Positions 24,107 to 36,114 of a stretch of DNA of 64,000 nt are shown piece after piece. Positions within the stretch are counted from its first letter, which is position 1. The number at the start of each line of letters is the position of its first letter. The notes under the pieces were generated by a model. It was not told where the DNA came from and did no database searches. It saw nothing but the letters and a program-made list of their open reading frames with translations. A program made the position numbers and the translations under genes. Location of the stretch: the NCBI GenBank assembly GCA_002335605.1, contig BEDY01000003.1:1674001-1738000 (forward strand), written 5' to 3'. Origin of the DNA: Prillingera fragicola. Taxonomy: Eukaryota; Basidiomycota; Tremellomycetes; Trichosporonales; Trichosporonaceae.

Positions 24107-25211
24107 TTACAATCGCGACGAGACCTTTCTACTTGTCTCGAGGTACCGCTCCATCCCAGCACCGAGACCAACTGGGAGCTCGTCGTCAAGCGAGTGCTCC
24201 TCAAAGTCGCCTTCGTCCTCGTCGGGGTCAGCAAAATAACTACAAAAACCGCAAGCCGCGGCCATTACTCACCTCGACCACTTGACGGTCTTTCAACTCG
24301 ACGGCGTCAAACTAGGCATTAGCTGGGTACACAGCACTGCACTCACGCTCCAGTCGCGCTCCACGCCGCCCGGGAGGTAGTCGGCGCGGCCATTGTACAC
24401 GACCTCCCATGCGCCTGTTCCGCCACTGCTTACGCGCTTATACAGTGACGTGCAGGCGCACCCTGCGCACACTGTTCGGTCGAGCTCGCCAGTGAGCTAT
24501 GCTGTCAGTATGAGGTTCAAGCACCCCAAATCACTCACCTCACGACCCAGCGCGATCACCGTCGCAGCGTGCCCAAAGATTACTGCTGTCTTAATCCCAG
24601 CTTCGTCCATGCGTGCAGTCCACGCGTCGACAAAGGTCGCGATCCGGTCATGAATTCCAAACACGTCCTCGCCATTCCTGTCTGGGTACACTGTGCTGGT
24701 ATAGTCTTTGCTCAGCGTTCCGGGCGGGAACAGTGGTTCCAGGGCCTTGGGGTCGGGACGGGGGTGCAGGCCCGTCCCCTGCTTCGCCGGCGCGTACCAT
24801 TCCGCGACGCCGTGATCAAGATGAATAGGTATCGATGGGTGTCCATCGGGAACTTCAAAGGGTTGGAGGAAGGGAGAGGAGGTTGACTCTGAGCCGGGTA
24901 TAGACGACACAGGAAGGGTGAGGGCTTGGGCAGTGGGGAGGGCGGTCTGAACGCATCGGTAGAAAGGCGATGAGACAATAAACTCTGGGCGTGGGGTTGC
25001 AGTCGACAAAAACGTGCCGAGACGCGCGGCTTGTTCGAGTCCTGTTGCGGCCAGTGGGTGGTCACGGATCATTCCTGTCCTGCCGACTTCCTCGGTACGG
25101 AGATTGGACCTGGAGATTAGTCGGCAAGGACCACACCTGGTGGCTGGTAGATGGGCCGGGGGGGTGCACTCACCGAAAACCATGCCGACAGATGTAGATG
25201 TACTCCAACAT
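24107..25211 (-). CDS. Histidine phosphatase (phosphoglycerate-mutase-like), TFC7/YNL108C type
   Basis: Start ATG 25211 (MLEYIYICRHGF); the second exon begins RSNLRTEEVGRTG; stop 24107. Catalytic parts are all visible: the RHG motif CRHGFRSN, the second Arg in SSPFYRCVQTA, the acid/base Glu in GVAEWYAP, and the second His in IFGHAATVIALGRE. The pattern ..GFRSN, SPFYRC, EWY and FPPGTLSKDYTSTVYPDRNG fits the fungal subgroup that includes S. cerevisiae Ynl108c and the phosphatase-like domain of the TFIIIC subunit Tfc7. Unlike a dead domain, this one keeps the catalytic residues. Substrate unknown. The C-terminal exons carry an acidic stretch DPDEDEGDFEEH. A role in TFIIIC is possible but unsupported. 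Confidence 0.85.
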
Positions 25212-26467
25212 GATGCTGGCGTTGGAAGGCGGAAAGGATTGCGAACTGGATGGAGAAAGAGGAATAGTGGGGAGAGAAGTTGTCAATAGTCCCGGTTACT
25301 TAACCGGACAGCCCGTCGAACATCGGCTCTGACCGTCTGGGCACTACCTTACCAAATCACCACAATGGCGGACGGCGACGCTGCCATGGCATGCTCGCAA
25401 CAGACTGCGTCGGAATTTTGACAGCTATGTACACTCTCAGATCCCGCGGAAGTCTGTACATCTGTGGTGCAGGGCGAATAGGGGCTCGTCACAGATTGAT
25501 TCCACTGACTACATTAAGTGAAGCGGTTTTTTGAGGGTAGCTCATTGAGTCTGCAACCACGCTTTTCTTCATGCACACCAGTTTTTATTTAGCACAGTAA
25601 ATCCAGCGAATGTCTTCCGGTCCATGAAAATCAATACGAAAACGAATAAACACTGCATCACGGCTCCCCGCACAAGCATGAGTGAACTGTTTTAATGAAT
25701 AATTTATATGTGGCACTTCTGATCTCCCTCAAAAGCCACTCTTGGCACTGTTGCAGCTCGCTAACAACTCCCAGCGAGGTGTCGCCAGCAGAGTAAATCG
25801 CAGGCTCACCGACCTAAACCAAGCATCAAAGGACCAGACCGTCGGAGCGTACTACCGCCAACACCAAGGCGAAATATTAATATCGGCCGAGAGCCACACG
25901 TCTCGTCAAATTTCACCTCCACCGGTGGCCACCGGCGACCACCCCACTGCAACTTGTGGTTTGGCAGTTGGTGGCAGCACTCGACGCGTTCACTACCCTA
26001 CCCTGTGTGTGGAACATCACTGACACCAGAGCGACACGAGAGACGGACCAAACAAACTGGGCATCTGCTTGCGGAACTCTTATCTCCAGTGCACTCGGTG
26101 CTACACCAGCCTGTAGCATTAAGGCATCAAGGGGACAGAAGCACTGCGCAGCGCACCCCGTGCAGGCAGGCAGGGTGACGGTTGAGGACAGCGTTGCACT
26201 GAGACATCAGCGTGCCCGCATACTATTCGCCTTGCTATCTTCTCCGTGTGATCAGCATGTCTTCATGTGCCCCCAGTCAACCCCGTTCTTCCCCATGTGC
26301 ACCTCTCGCTCTCTTCTCTCCCCATATCAAGGCAACCTCGTCATTCTCGTCAGATGGCAAAAGTACATCGCTGAAACACCAAGCTGGCATCAAGGTCATG
26401 CGGTATGCATGCGCGGTGTCCCAAACGTCTCCCTCATGCTGCCCCTATTGCAAACGAGGTGATACGC
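25212..26467. other. Intergenic region upstream of the phosphatase gene and downstream of uL13
   Basis: About 1.25 kb. AT-richer around 25550-25720. No supportable frame or RNA gene. It should contain the phosphatase promoter (right of 25211) and the uL13 3' untranslated region. Confidence 0.45.
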
Positions 26468-27386
26468 TTAGTAGCCGAAGGCGGCGAGCTTCTCGTCGGC
26501 GGGAGCCGAGGCGGCGGCCTTGGCGCGGACCTTGCGAGCGGCCTGCTTGCGCTCGAAGTAGGCCTGGCCCTTGACCTTCCGCTTCTCCTCGAGGCGGTCG
26601 ACAACGTCCTTGTAGCCCCATCCGACCTCGTGCGAGATGCGCTTAAGGGTGGCGTACTTGCGGCCGGGCTTCAGGCGGAGGACACGGAGGGCGGCGGGGA
26701 CGACAACCTTCTTGACCTTGTCCTGGGCGGGGGGGACACCCTCGTAGAGCGAGAGGCGGCGGAGGGCGGCGGCACCACGGGCCGACTTGTGGGGGACCAT
26801 GCCGCGGATGGCCTTGTAAAGGATCCTCGAGGGAGCGCGGTGGTGGAAGGGACCCGACTTCTTGGGGTTGACAATGTGGCGCTCTGCAATGGGTTAGAGA
26901 CTGAAGCAAGATGGCAAAAGAGCAGACGCACTGTGGAGGTAGGCGTGGTACTTGAGCTTGTTGCGGAAGAACGAGCCCGAGACGTTGATCTCCTCGCAGC
27001 GGACAACCGAGACCTTCTGGCCCGAGAGGATCTGGAAGAGTGGCGCGCAGACAATAAAGGAACGAGACGAATCGAAGAAGAGAAGAGCATGTGGTCAGCA
27101 CCAGTTCGCGATTTCGACATTTCCTCGACACGTCGACCCCAGCACAGCACAACGCAGACCGCGAATGCACACACAACAGCGCCGCGGCGTGCCCTGCGTA
27201 CACCGCGTCCCGCCGCTCGCCTGGCCCATCTCCTCGTCGTCCGACTTCACGCCTTCTCCATCCCAAAATTCCTCCTCCTTCAATCTTGGCCGCGATACCC
27301 ACCTGCTTGGAGATGATCGAGGCGAGACGACCAAGGAGGTGTCCCTTGCCGTCAATGACAATGGGGGTAGACGAGAAGCTCGACAT
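26468..27386 (-). CDS. RPL16: 60S ribosomal protein uL13 (L16/L13a)
   Basis: Start ATG 27386 ([20 protein letters not shown]), stop 26468. A first intron of about 270 bp runs from about 27302 to 27033, and a second of about 50 bp lies near 26930-26884. Conserved residues: [50 protein letters not shown], then [19 protein letters not shown] and [20 protein letters not shown]. It ends in a Lys/Ala-rich tail. It is a structural protein of the large subunit near the exit tunnel. First introns of ribosomal protein genes often carry snoRNAs; I looked for box C/D motifs in this one and did not find a convincing pair. Confidence 0.96.
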
Positions 27387-27869
27387 CTGGAGTGGTGCGC
27401 GATAGGAGATTGGCGAAAGGAGGGGGGACAGAAATGTCGAAATTGGATGTGCAGGGACAACGAGAGACGCGCGATTTTCGAGAGTTTGAGGTAACACAAG
27501 GAGGAGCAAATGTTAGCACGTCTGTGATGTGTCTAGAGTCGGCCGGTGTACGCACTTTTGGGGATACCTTGAGGGTTGAAGGATGAGGACCAGACGTCGA
27601 CAATTCTGTTGCACCACCCTGCAGCACCAGCCAGCAGGAGCAGTCCACACCCAAACCGCAGGCACAACTTGATTTTTCTCCGTATCTCCGACATGGACAC
27701 AGAGTATGGCATTTAGCCACGTGGCCAAACGCCGACGTTTTCGGCGCCATCTTCTTGACGATCAGTTGGTTTCAGGTACCTCTGGCCAGAGGCCAGTGGT
27801 GGATTGCGTCCATGCGCGCGTTTCCTGGCCTTCGTGGTGCACATTTAGTGTGGACCACGGGTCCAAGCT

Positions 27870-27925
27870 CCACGATCCACGATCCACGATCCACTGTACA
27901 CTGTCCCACGGTCCCACGGCCCACG
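27870..27925. repeat. Short tandem direct repeats CCACGAT and CCCACGG
   Basis: CCACGAT occurs three times in tandem, then CCACTGTACACTGT, then CCCACGG/CCCACGG/CCCACGG with small spacers. The sequence GATCCACTGTACACTGT recurs at about 28357. Confidence 0.7.
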
Positions 27926-28360
27926 GACGAACGCCTGCATGGAATCGAGGATGCTTGATAGCCTGTGCACCTGATATTACATCTGATGACTGATTACTGT
28001 TCTGCAGCTCTGCAGAGTATGTCTGGCATGATCCGGCACACGCTGAACACTCGAACACTCCAATCATCGTTGGCACCGAGATGGCAAGCGTAGCAAGCAC
28101 CACTGGGCGTGACGACCATGACACCGGCGTCGTGCGTCGTGTCCACGCCACTGTCGGGCTCAAAGTACCATGCGTAAGTAGGGTCATCGACCTGTTCTGT
28201 CATTCTGAACAGGGTGCTGGGACCACCACCCCGCCAGGTTTCAACGTAGTCTAGTCCGATCGTCGTCCCGCTCGTTCAGCTTCATGTATTGACATTATAT
28301 ATGCTGCCAGCTACCAGTTCATGATCTTCACGACTCGCGCCGGCAGCTATCGTGCTGATC

Positions 28361-28387
28361 CACTGTACACTGTACACTGTACACTGT
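28361..28387. repeat. Heptanucleotide tandem repeat (ACTGTAC)n
   Basis: Nearly four copies of a 7-bp unit, ACTGTAC. The unit is close to palindromic (GTAC core), and the flank GATCCACTGTACACTGT is shared with 27887-27903. Confidence 0.7.
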
Positions 28388-29783
28388 GCCACCACTACTG
28401 TACAATCTGGCCTGCATTCTGCCACTGCCGCTGCCAGAGCGTCAAGCGTCAAGGTTACCAGGGCCACGGCCTTTGACTGCGGATAGTTTAAAACGAGGCA
28501 CCCACCATAGGCAGGCGTGCCAGCTCATATCACTTGTAGCCTCCCATATCGACATCGACGTTACTTGTCAACAGACTTAGGAAGGCAGAAGCGCAGTAGA
28601 AGAGGGCTAAATGTTCCGAGTCTCGTGTGCGAATTGCAGCTTGGCTACCGCGTCCTCGCACCTCAGAGCCAGGACACTGCGAGCACCACGAGCCACGGGC
28701 CGTCGGCCGCCGGCTGCGCTGCCTACAGGATGAAGACGCGCCTGGTGCATTCATCATGGCCAGTAGTGATTCATGATGAATGGGAATGGGCGTCTGAAAT
28801 GCGCAGCAGAGATGGCACCTTCGGCCAGACGCGCAGGTATGGCAGGGCACACGGAATTCAGGAAACAGAAACCTTGATGGTCGATGCGAGCTTGGAACAT
28901 GCAAAACACGTGTAGATCCCTGAATCTATCGCGCATTGGGGGGCATATCCTGCACAGACTTTTGTCGATTTCCTCTGATCCTCTGATGCTCAGACCTTGC
29001 TGCGGCGCAGAGGGTCCCCCTGCTCCCGCCAGCAGCGCCAGCCGTCGGCCGTGCCAGGTCCAACCCCTGCCGTGATACCGTTTTACGTACAGTCCTGAAT
29101 GGCGGACTTGGGGCCTTGGCAGCCGGCCGGGCTTGGACCACAGCAGCCGCCGCGGCAGTTGGGTCCTGGTTTCGCAGCCACGGAAGGAAACCTGATACCA
29201 TATTGTCTACTACACGTAGCACCGCGACCAACTACTAGTTGCTACATACTACTCTACTATCCATCTCTTGCATCTACAACCACATTCTCCGCGCGCAGCC
29301 GCCAGTCTCGCCTCACACTGGAGTCGTCGCCTGTACGCCATCAGCTCATATATTGTTTACGAACCCCAACCAACCCCTTCCCATTATCGCAGAACGCCGC
29401 CGCGTCAACGCCTCTGATAAACCCTGGCGCATCACTTCGTTCGCTCAGCGACACGCCCCCCTATTCCCTTGTTCCTTCGTTGTTGGCTCGCCAGGTCGTC
29501 TGTTGCCAACACCAGCACTTACAGCCTCTGGTCAGGCTCACAGACATCCAATACTCATCGACGCCGTCAGCCACGCTTCGTGGCATTCCTCAGCCCTCCA
29601 CTGGTTCACCTTCTGCACGTGCAAGCCTGCAACGCAACTCCGGTAGAGATCTTTATCGTCAGCGACCTGGCGACCCCGCTCTAGACACTGTGCTGCAGCC
29701 AGTCTCCCGTTAGAGACCAGCTTTGCTAGGTGTTTCCAGCCGGGCTCAGTGTCCCCTTTGAGCCTTGCGGCACGATTGATTAC

Positions 29784-31437
29784 ATGTCCTTTACAGAGTC
29801 GTCATCCAACAGCGCCTCGGCGTCACCTCCCGAGAGCCCTCCCATTCTCACCCCTGCATACTCTACGCCCCAAGTTACTGCCATGGCCACGTCCACTACC
29901 GATATTGAGGCAACGTCCCTAGGACGCGCCAAGTCTCCGTCAACAAACGAAGTGGCGTCCTCTTTTCCCGCCAACGGCAACTATGTTGACCTCTCCAACG
30001 AGTCAACCGCAGAGCGGATCGGCGCCCCTCATTCTTCATCTCCACCCAGAGCTGCTCACATCTCGCCTCGTATCCCGACAACCGAGGCGTTTGCGAGTTC
30101 CTCTGCCGCTACGGTGCCCGACGGCTACAGGGAACGCAATGCGGGGACTCGGCCAACGATTCAAACTGGTTTCATTTCTGGAACGCCTCCTATCATGACG
30201 CCAGTTGGGCCGTACACACCAACGGACGGCAAGAAGGAGCCACCGGCCGACTATGAGTACGAGCAACGCTTCCCGCTGTCAGGTAACGGCAATGCCGCGC
30301 CACCCGAGTCCAAGAAGTGGTCCGACTCTACGCCTGTGTGGCTGGGCATGTACTTTTTCTTCAATCTCGGTCTCACGTTGTTCAACAAGGTGGTGCTCGT
30401 GTCTTTTCCCTTCCCCTACGTGAGTGCGTCTCGTGAGATGCGGTGCTGACTGAGCAGACGTTGACCGGATTGCACGCCCTCTCTGGCTGCGCTGGGTGTT
30501 ACATTGCACTAGAGCGTGGGGCATTTGTGAGTATACAGAATTTCAGCTCTTCTAACGGCTCAGGTTCCCGCGCGCTTGACCCAGAAGGAGAATCTCATCC
30601 TCGGCGCGTTCTCTGTGCTCTACACGATCAACATCGCTGTCAGCAATATCTCACTACAGCTGGTCACAGTTCCGGTACGTAACCTGCAGGTTGTGGATGA
30701 AGTGTTCTGACAGAGCAGTTTCACCAAGTCGTCCGTGCGGCAACACCAATGTTTACAATCTTCATCACTGCCACCTTCTTGCGGCAGAAGTTTAGCATCA
30801 TGAAGATTGTCAGCCTCATGCCCGTCATTGCTGGCGTGGGCTTTGCGACATACGGCGACTACTACTTTACTGCCTGGGGCCTCATCTTGACCCTTTTGGG
30901 TACCTTCCTTGCCGCGCTCAAGACGGTAGTCACCAACGTGATTCAAACCGGTGGTGGCGGACGGCTGAAGCTTCACCCACTCGACCTGCTTATGCGCATG
31001 TCGCCCCTGGCCTTTGTCCAGTGTGTACTGTACGGCTGGTACACTGGCGAGCTTGAGCGTGTACGTCGTTACGGAGCGACACAGATGACGCGCTCCAAGG
31101 CTATTGCGCTCCTCATTAACGGCATTATCGCGTGCGGTCTCAACATTGTGTCGTTTACCGCGAACAAGAAGGCAGGCCCATTGACCATGACCGTGTCGGC
31201 AAAGTGAGTACCGTGGTACAAGCTGCCAGTCGTACTGACCAGTCCAGCTGCAAGCAGGTCCTCACGATCGCCCTGGCCGTCTTCCTGTTCAACCTGCACA
31301 TTACCATTACAAACGGCATCGGCATCATGCTGACCCTCATTGGCGGCGTGTGGTACGCCTACGTAGAGTTTTCCGAACGTGCACGCAAGCAAAAGGAACA
31401 AGTGCGTTTAAGTAAGAGCGGCCCGGAGAAGGCATAG
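29784..31437 (+). CDS. Triose-phosphate/nucleotide-sugar transporter family (TPT/DMT) membrane protein
   Basis: The first in-frame ATG is 29784 (MSFTESSSNS); stop 31437; about five exons. Residues 1-185 form a long Ser/Pro/Thr-rich cytosolic tail. About ten membrane helices follow, starting WLGMYFFFNLGLTLFNKVVL (the family's N-terminal x-NK motif). Then come LTGLHALSGCAGCYIALERG, GAFSVLYTINIAVSNISLQL, FHQVVRAATPMFTIFITATF and KIVSLMPVIAGVGFATYGD. The C-terminal helices have NIVSFTANKKAGPLTMTV and ITNGIGIMLTLIGGVWYAYV. The FHQVVRAATPMF segment is diagnostic for the TPT branch of the drug/metabolite transporter superfamily, usually in Golgi or ER. Substrate (nucleotide sugar, sugar phosphate or other) cannot be read from sequence. 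Confidence 0.88.
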
Positions 31438-31976
31438 GCCGCGCCAATGTCTGCCTGCTCAATCCTGTACACATCATGTCGGTGCGGCACTTGTCCGCAC
31501 AACCAGCTATCATCAAAACTCATCACAACTTCATATTCGCCTTTGGTCCTGGGGACGGGGCTGCGCACATGGCGCGGGCCGCATTGTTAGAACGATAATG
31601 TCATGCATCTATCATAAGGGAACTGCACGCGTTGCACACGCTGGGCGTGATGCAATGTGGCCGGTGTAATGCGCTGTGAAGGAGGAAGACACCTGCCGTG
31701 ATGATGCGTCTTACCTGTTGAGTAGCGCAAGTTTGGGCACTTCGCGAACTTGCAGAACCAGACGCGCACCAAGAGCCACTATCACCTCAGATGTTCACAG
31801 CGTTGCGACACAAAGTCAGTGGCAAGAACACAGAGCACACCCCTGCCTCGGGGGCCGCAGTACATCTCGTCTCAAAACTTAGAGCGCGGCCGTGTCAGCG
31901 CAAGTCAGTCAAGTTAATAACGGCTAGGCTTGTTTCGTTTCCTCTTGCATGCTCTACTATAACCACCGCTACACGC
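31438..31976. other. Convergent intergenic region TPT transporter / NDUFA5
   Basis: About 540 bp between two 3' ends. No gene or repeat recognised. Confidence 0.45.
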
Positions 31977-32743
31977 CTAGAGCGAGTCGCCGGTAGGGTC
32001 GAAGTACCTCCACTGGTCGGCGTCGGGCTTCACCTCGAGAGGCTCCCATCTGTGCGTGTCAGCCGATCATTCTTGGTATGGGCAACAGGGGCCGCTGCCT
32101 CCGAGCTATGGGTGGCCTGTCGTTGAGAGGACGGGAATTGAACGAGTGTCCCCTCTCGCCTCACTCCCAACGCATAGGTGCGAGTGCAAGAGGACATATC
32201 TCCAGGACCCACACCCAAGGCCTTGACCAGCGCTCATTACCCTCTTCTCGCCAGCATCGCAGGTACTCACGCCTTCCACTCTGCCATCTTTGCGACAAGC
32301 CCAGCCTCAGCCTGGGCATCCTCGATCGCAACCTCGACAATGATGCCAAGCTCACGCTCAACGGCAGCAATATCCTCGCCCGCACGCTCAACAACCGCCA
32401 GGCGGTGCTTGGTGAGGGCCTCGGTGGCCTGGCGGTACACGCTCGAGGCGGGGAGGGCGGAAAGCGCCGTGAGGGTCTGGCCGTAGACCTGGGTGAGCGC
32501 GGGGAGGGGCTTGGGGTGGACCGCAAGACCGGTAATGCCAGTAGTGGCCTTGAGGGCCCTGCGAGGTGTCAGCTATGCACACATCGGAGACCGAGGTTCG
32601 AGAAATGGACAACCAGACATGTCGTCGAGGCCGTGATGTCGCGGCACGTTTCCGAGGAACGGCTCGCTGCAGATCCTTCGGTCAAGTTGGAGCGTGCAAA
32701 CTTACTGGGCGGCGTAAAAGAGAGGGCGAGTGGCACGGAGCAT
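31977..32743 (-). CDS. Mitochondrial complex I subunit NDUFA5 (B13 / 29.9 kDa type)
   Basis: Start ATG 32743 (MLRATRPLFYAAQ); the second exon continues ALKATTGITGLAVHPKPLPA; the last exon begins WEPLEVKPDADQWRYFDPTG; stop 31977. The motif KxTTGIxGLxVxPxP, then LxALPxxSVYRQATEALTKHRL, and VAKMAEWKAWEPL are those of NDUFA5, an accessory subunit of the NADH dehydrogenase peripheral arm. The short Arg-containing N-terminus fits matrix targeting without a long presequence. The second intron is about 220 bp. Presence of this subunit implies a complete complex I, as expected in basidiomycetes and unlike budding yeast. Head to head with FAN1. Confidence 0.9.
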
Positions 32744-33053
32744 GTTTGGGTATCCGGGGGGTGTGGCCGGTGGTTGTTGGTGGTTGATACAGACGACGAG
32801 CACGGAACAGAGGATAGAGCAAGGTGAGAAAGTGACCCTGACATTGTTCTCCGGTGTCAGGCTCTTTTTACTTTCAGCCAATGAACCTGAAAGTGGAGGT
32901 CAACACACGTCAACCGAGTTGGACGCGCAGAGTTAATGTGACAGTCGTCAGTTGACTTTCTTCATTCTGCAATGTCTTGAACTCTTTTCTACTTGCAATA
33001 CATCAAAAATAAGAGACTGCACTGGTGCACATGCGTAGAACGCGTCGTCTGCC
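32744..33053. promoter_or_regulatory. Divergent promoter NDUFA5 / FAN1 with a CCAAT box
   Basis: 310 bp between the two starts. A plus-strand CCAAT sits at 32878-32882 (cagccaatgaac), about 135 bp from the NDUFA5 start. CCAAT boxes bound by the Hap complex commonly control respiratory genes in fungi, so control of NDUFA5 is plausible. This is inference from position and motif only. Confidence 0.45.
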
Positions 33054-36000
33054 ATGAGCACCCCTCCTCCAACCAACGTCCTTGCCGCTCCGCCGCGCTC
33101 ACCGGCTACCCCAAAGGCGCCTCGGGCGGCCAGAGATGGAGACGATGCAGGAGGCACTCGAGTTGTCAGGGAGCTAGGAGGTGGCGTTAGGCAAGTTATT
33201 TCCACTGGTGAGGGGAGTGCGTCTTCTCGCGGAAGAGTGAGTTGCCAGCACCTGAAAGTACTGACGACAGGTGTCAATGTATGTGACACTCTTCAATGGT
33301 GGGTTACAGCCTTGCGTATGGCACTGACAATCAGAGATGATCACTACTGTTCTGGATTCTGAAGAGTACCTCTTCACGCCACGGGAGCTGTGGGTTTTGA
33401 AGTATATCGTTGCTCTGCCATGTGAGCTCTCGATGTCGAATGCTCTGACGACATAAGATGAGGCTCACTACCTGCTCACTCGTTTGCTGCTGCGCCGTCC
33501 ACGCAAGGTTCATGCTCTTGGGTCTTTGGTTGCCGCATATTCTCCTGAAATTGGCGAAGAGGGTGTGCAACGTGCGGCCCAAACCCTCTGCATTCCCTTG
33601 GATGTGCCACCAGAAGTCGCAGCAACTGATGCGCCGCCCGAGTCCCCAACGCCTCCCAATCTCATCAAAAATGAAGACACGACGGGCACCTCCAAGCCCT
33701 GGGCTGGGATTCCGACGCCGCTGAGCGCGCAAGAGGAGCGCGCAGACCCTGGTTTCGCCGAGGCCATCCGTCGAAGTCTCTGGGAGCAGGAGGTCGGCAG
33801 TGTGCCTATGGACGTTGAGGATGAGAGTCAAGATGCAGGACCATCCCGCCCAGAGATGAGTCGCTCGGAATCGGCGTCGTCGGCAATAGCAACGCCTGCT
33901 ACGCCTCAGGAAGACGACCTTGCCAAGCCATTTTCGCTCCTTCCGAAGGAGGCACCACCGATCACGACTTTGGCTCACGACGAGTCTGAACTGGATCTTC
34001 GAGCGCTCATGTCTTGTATCTCTGGAGACGATTTGCGACGGATTGCACGGGCTCGCAAGGTTCCAATAGGCTTGCTGGTGACACGTGAGTCGGTCTGCAA
34101 CGCGCTGTACGACATTGCACACAAGCAGACGACACTTGGCTTCGCCCCGGTCAGCCGCAAAGGCAAAGAGCGTGCTAGCGTCAACGGTGTGGATAAGCCC
34201 TGCAAGACGACATCGGAACGCCTATTGGTCGCGCAGTTGCTACCTTGCCTCGGTGGCCACGTTCTGCAGGTCGACCCCATATTGTTCGCGCTGATTGCTC
34301 GTGTCAACCTCATCTTTTCCCGGACACCGCCGGCTACGTCCATGGGACCGGCGCTTCTTCTTCCTCCTATTCTGGTTCAATCGCAGCGTCGACATTATCC
34401 AGATTACGGGGCGCCTACACGAAGCACGATATGGAAGGACCGCAACGAACTTTTGACGTGGGAGCGGGCCGTGACTTGGGAGGTGCTCGTGTCAGACTCG
34501 CTCGGCGACAACTGGGCCGAGCAACGTGCACGTCCTGGCGCATTTATGCGAGGTCCGCAACTGTCGCGGACGGATGGCGCAAAGCTCGTTCGCGGGGTGT
34601 GGGAAGAAGCCTGGATAATCTGGAAGAGCATGGTCGCCGGCGACCGTGGAGATGCGATACCTCCAGCCCAACAACAAGGAGGACTCGCCGGTGACCGGTT
34701 TCAGACAGGTCATGTGCTCACGCGCATCATGTACAAGAGTGCCGAAGCTCTGGGAGTGCTGCACGAGTACGATAAGGAGTGCGAGGTGCTTCGCGCATTG
34801 CTAGCCCAACGGCGATGGCGTCGAGGCAAGCGAGGTGCATGGTATTCTCGGCTTGCGCTCGTTCTCATGACGCACTACAACGCAAATTTCGAGCAAAAGG
34901 TTGCAAAGCTGGAGGAGGCAACACAGGTGTGCATTGATGCTCTGCTGGATGAGGACACACATTTGAGTAGGTCCAAGTATGGGTTCGTCGCTGATTCCAG
35001 TATATCGTCCAGGACTATCGAAACGCTTGACTCGGCTGGAGAACCGGCTCAATCTTGCGGCAGATGAGCGGCATATTTCATATGCGCAGCTGCTCGAGTG
35101 TGAGACGCGCGAGCTCGTAGCACCTCGCGTGGAGCAGAACAACGGCCAGGTGCGGACCAACAGTACTGGCAGCATACCGAGGCGAGACAGCGAAAGGGAG
35201 GCGAGCTTGGGGCTAGGGCACGACGAGCCTAGCCAGCCTGCGCAACACCAAGTCGGCAAGAGTGTGTGGATGGGCCGCGATGGTGAGGTGACTGTGGAGG
35301 GGTGGGTGTTGGAGTGGTGGGAGGACAAAGGCTACCAGGGGTGCGTATTTGTCGCTGGCAGTGTCTGACGCCAGGTTCCACGCCGAGTCCTCAATCCTTA
35401 CTACTCTCTTTGCGATTCTCATGTGGCCAGTGCTATTTCACCCTCTTCCTGGTGCATTTGAGACCAAGTACCAGACGGCGCCTCTGGATCTCGGCGAAGA
35501 CAGCTTTGCGCGAGCTCGACGGGATCTTATCGAGGAGCGCCTCGCTGCCATGGAGCGAACCGAAACGGCCTTGGAGATGATGCGCGAGGTGAACGCACGC
35601 GAGCGCTCTCGCGATACGTGGGCTGTGGGCCTGAACTGGGACTATGGCGCCCGCGAGCTGGAAGAGATTGTCGAGTGCCTTGGTGGTCGGGCTTTGGCTG
35701 CCATCTGCCGCATGCTCAGTGAAGAGTACCGTCACCGCGCTAGTGGTGTGCCGGATCTGATTGTGTGGAACTATGCCGAGCGCGTGGCGCGATTTGTGGA
35801 AGTCAAGGGACCGGGCGACCAGCTGTCTGAGACCCAAAAGGTGTGTTGCTATACAGGATAGGTGCTGACGGCAGGTCTGGATTGATGTACTGCTCTCGGC
35901 TGGTGTACAGGTGGAGGTCTGTCGCGTCAAGGCCCAGGGCGACGAGGACAAGCCAAAGGCGCGACGCAAGAGCTCTGGAGGAAAGAGCGGAACGGATAAG

Positions 36001-36114
36001 AGGGGTCCACAAGTGGCACGAGCCAGAGCCAAGCAGAAGGCGGATGAGGAGCCTATAGTCATCGACGACAGTGATGAGGGCGAGGAATCCACAAGGAAGC
36101 GAGCTAGGCGTTGA
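33054..36114 (+). CDS. FAN1: FAN1-type structure-specific nuclease (VRR-NUC domain)
   Basis: Start ATG 33054 (MSTPPPTNVL), stop 36114. The first exons join to give VSMYVTLFNEMITTVLDSEE and LFTPRELWVLKYIVALPYEA. Later introns rejoin DTHLIYRPGLSKRLTRLENR, GYQGFHAESSILTTLFAIL and ETQKVWIDVLLSAGVQVEVC. The C-terminal VRR-NUC fold shows GVPDLIVWN and ARFVEVKGPGDQLSETQ, giving the PD-(D/E)xK active site (Asp of PDL, Glu and Lys of EVK). FAN1 is a 5' flap endo/exonuclease in interstrand crosslink repair; fission yeast has it and budding yeast lacks it. The middle (about 80-230) is disordered and Ser/Pro-rich, followed by a SAP-like region around LDLRALMSCISGDDLRRIAR. I do not see the UBZ zinc finger of vertebrate FAN1. 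The tail is Lys/Arg-rich, probably nuclear. Confidence 0.92.

Larger units (their letters stand above)
27387..29783. other. Long divergent intergenic region uL13 / TPT transporter
   Basis: About 2.4 kb between two outward-facing starts. It includes short direct repeats (27870-27925, 28361-28387). The right end (29250-29780) is pyrimidine-rich, consistent with a long 5' leader for the transporter gene. No coding region recognised on either strand. Confidence 0.45.

Noticed and set aside
23233..24234. Long minus-strand frame (333 codons) opposite the PPR gene
   Set aside because: It is the antisense shadow of the PPR coding exon; the plus strand has the recognisable repeats and splice sites.
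27033..27302. Possible snoRNA in the long first intron of uL13
   Set aside because: I found no paired box C (RTGATGA) and box D (CTGA) at suitable distance with terminal complementarity, nor a clear H/ACA layout.
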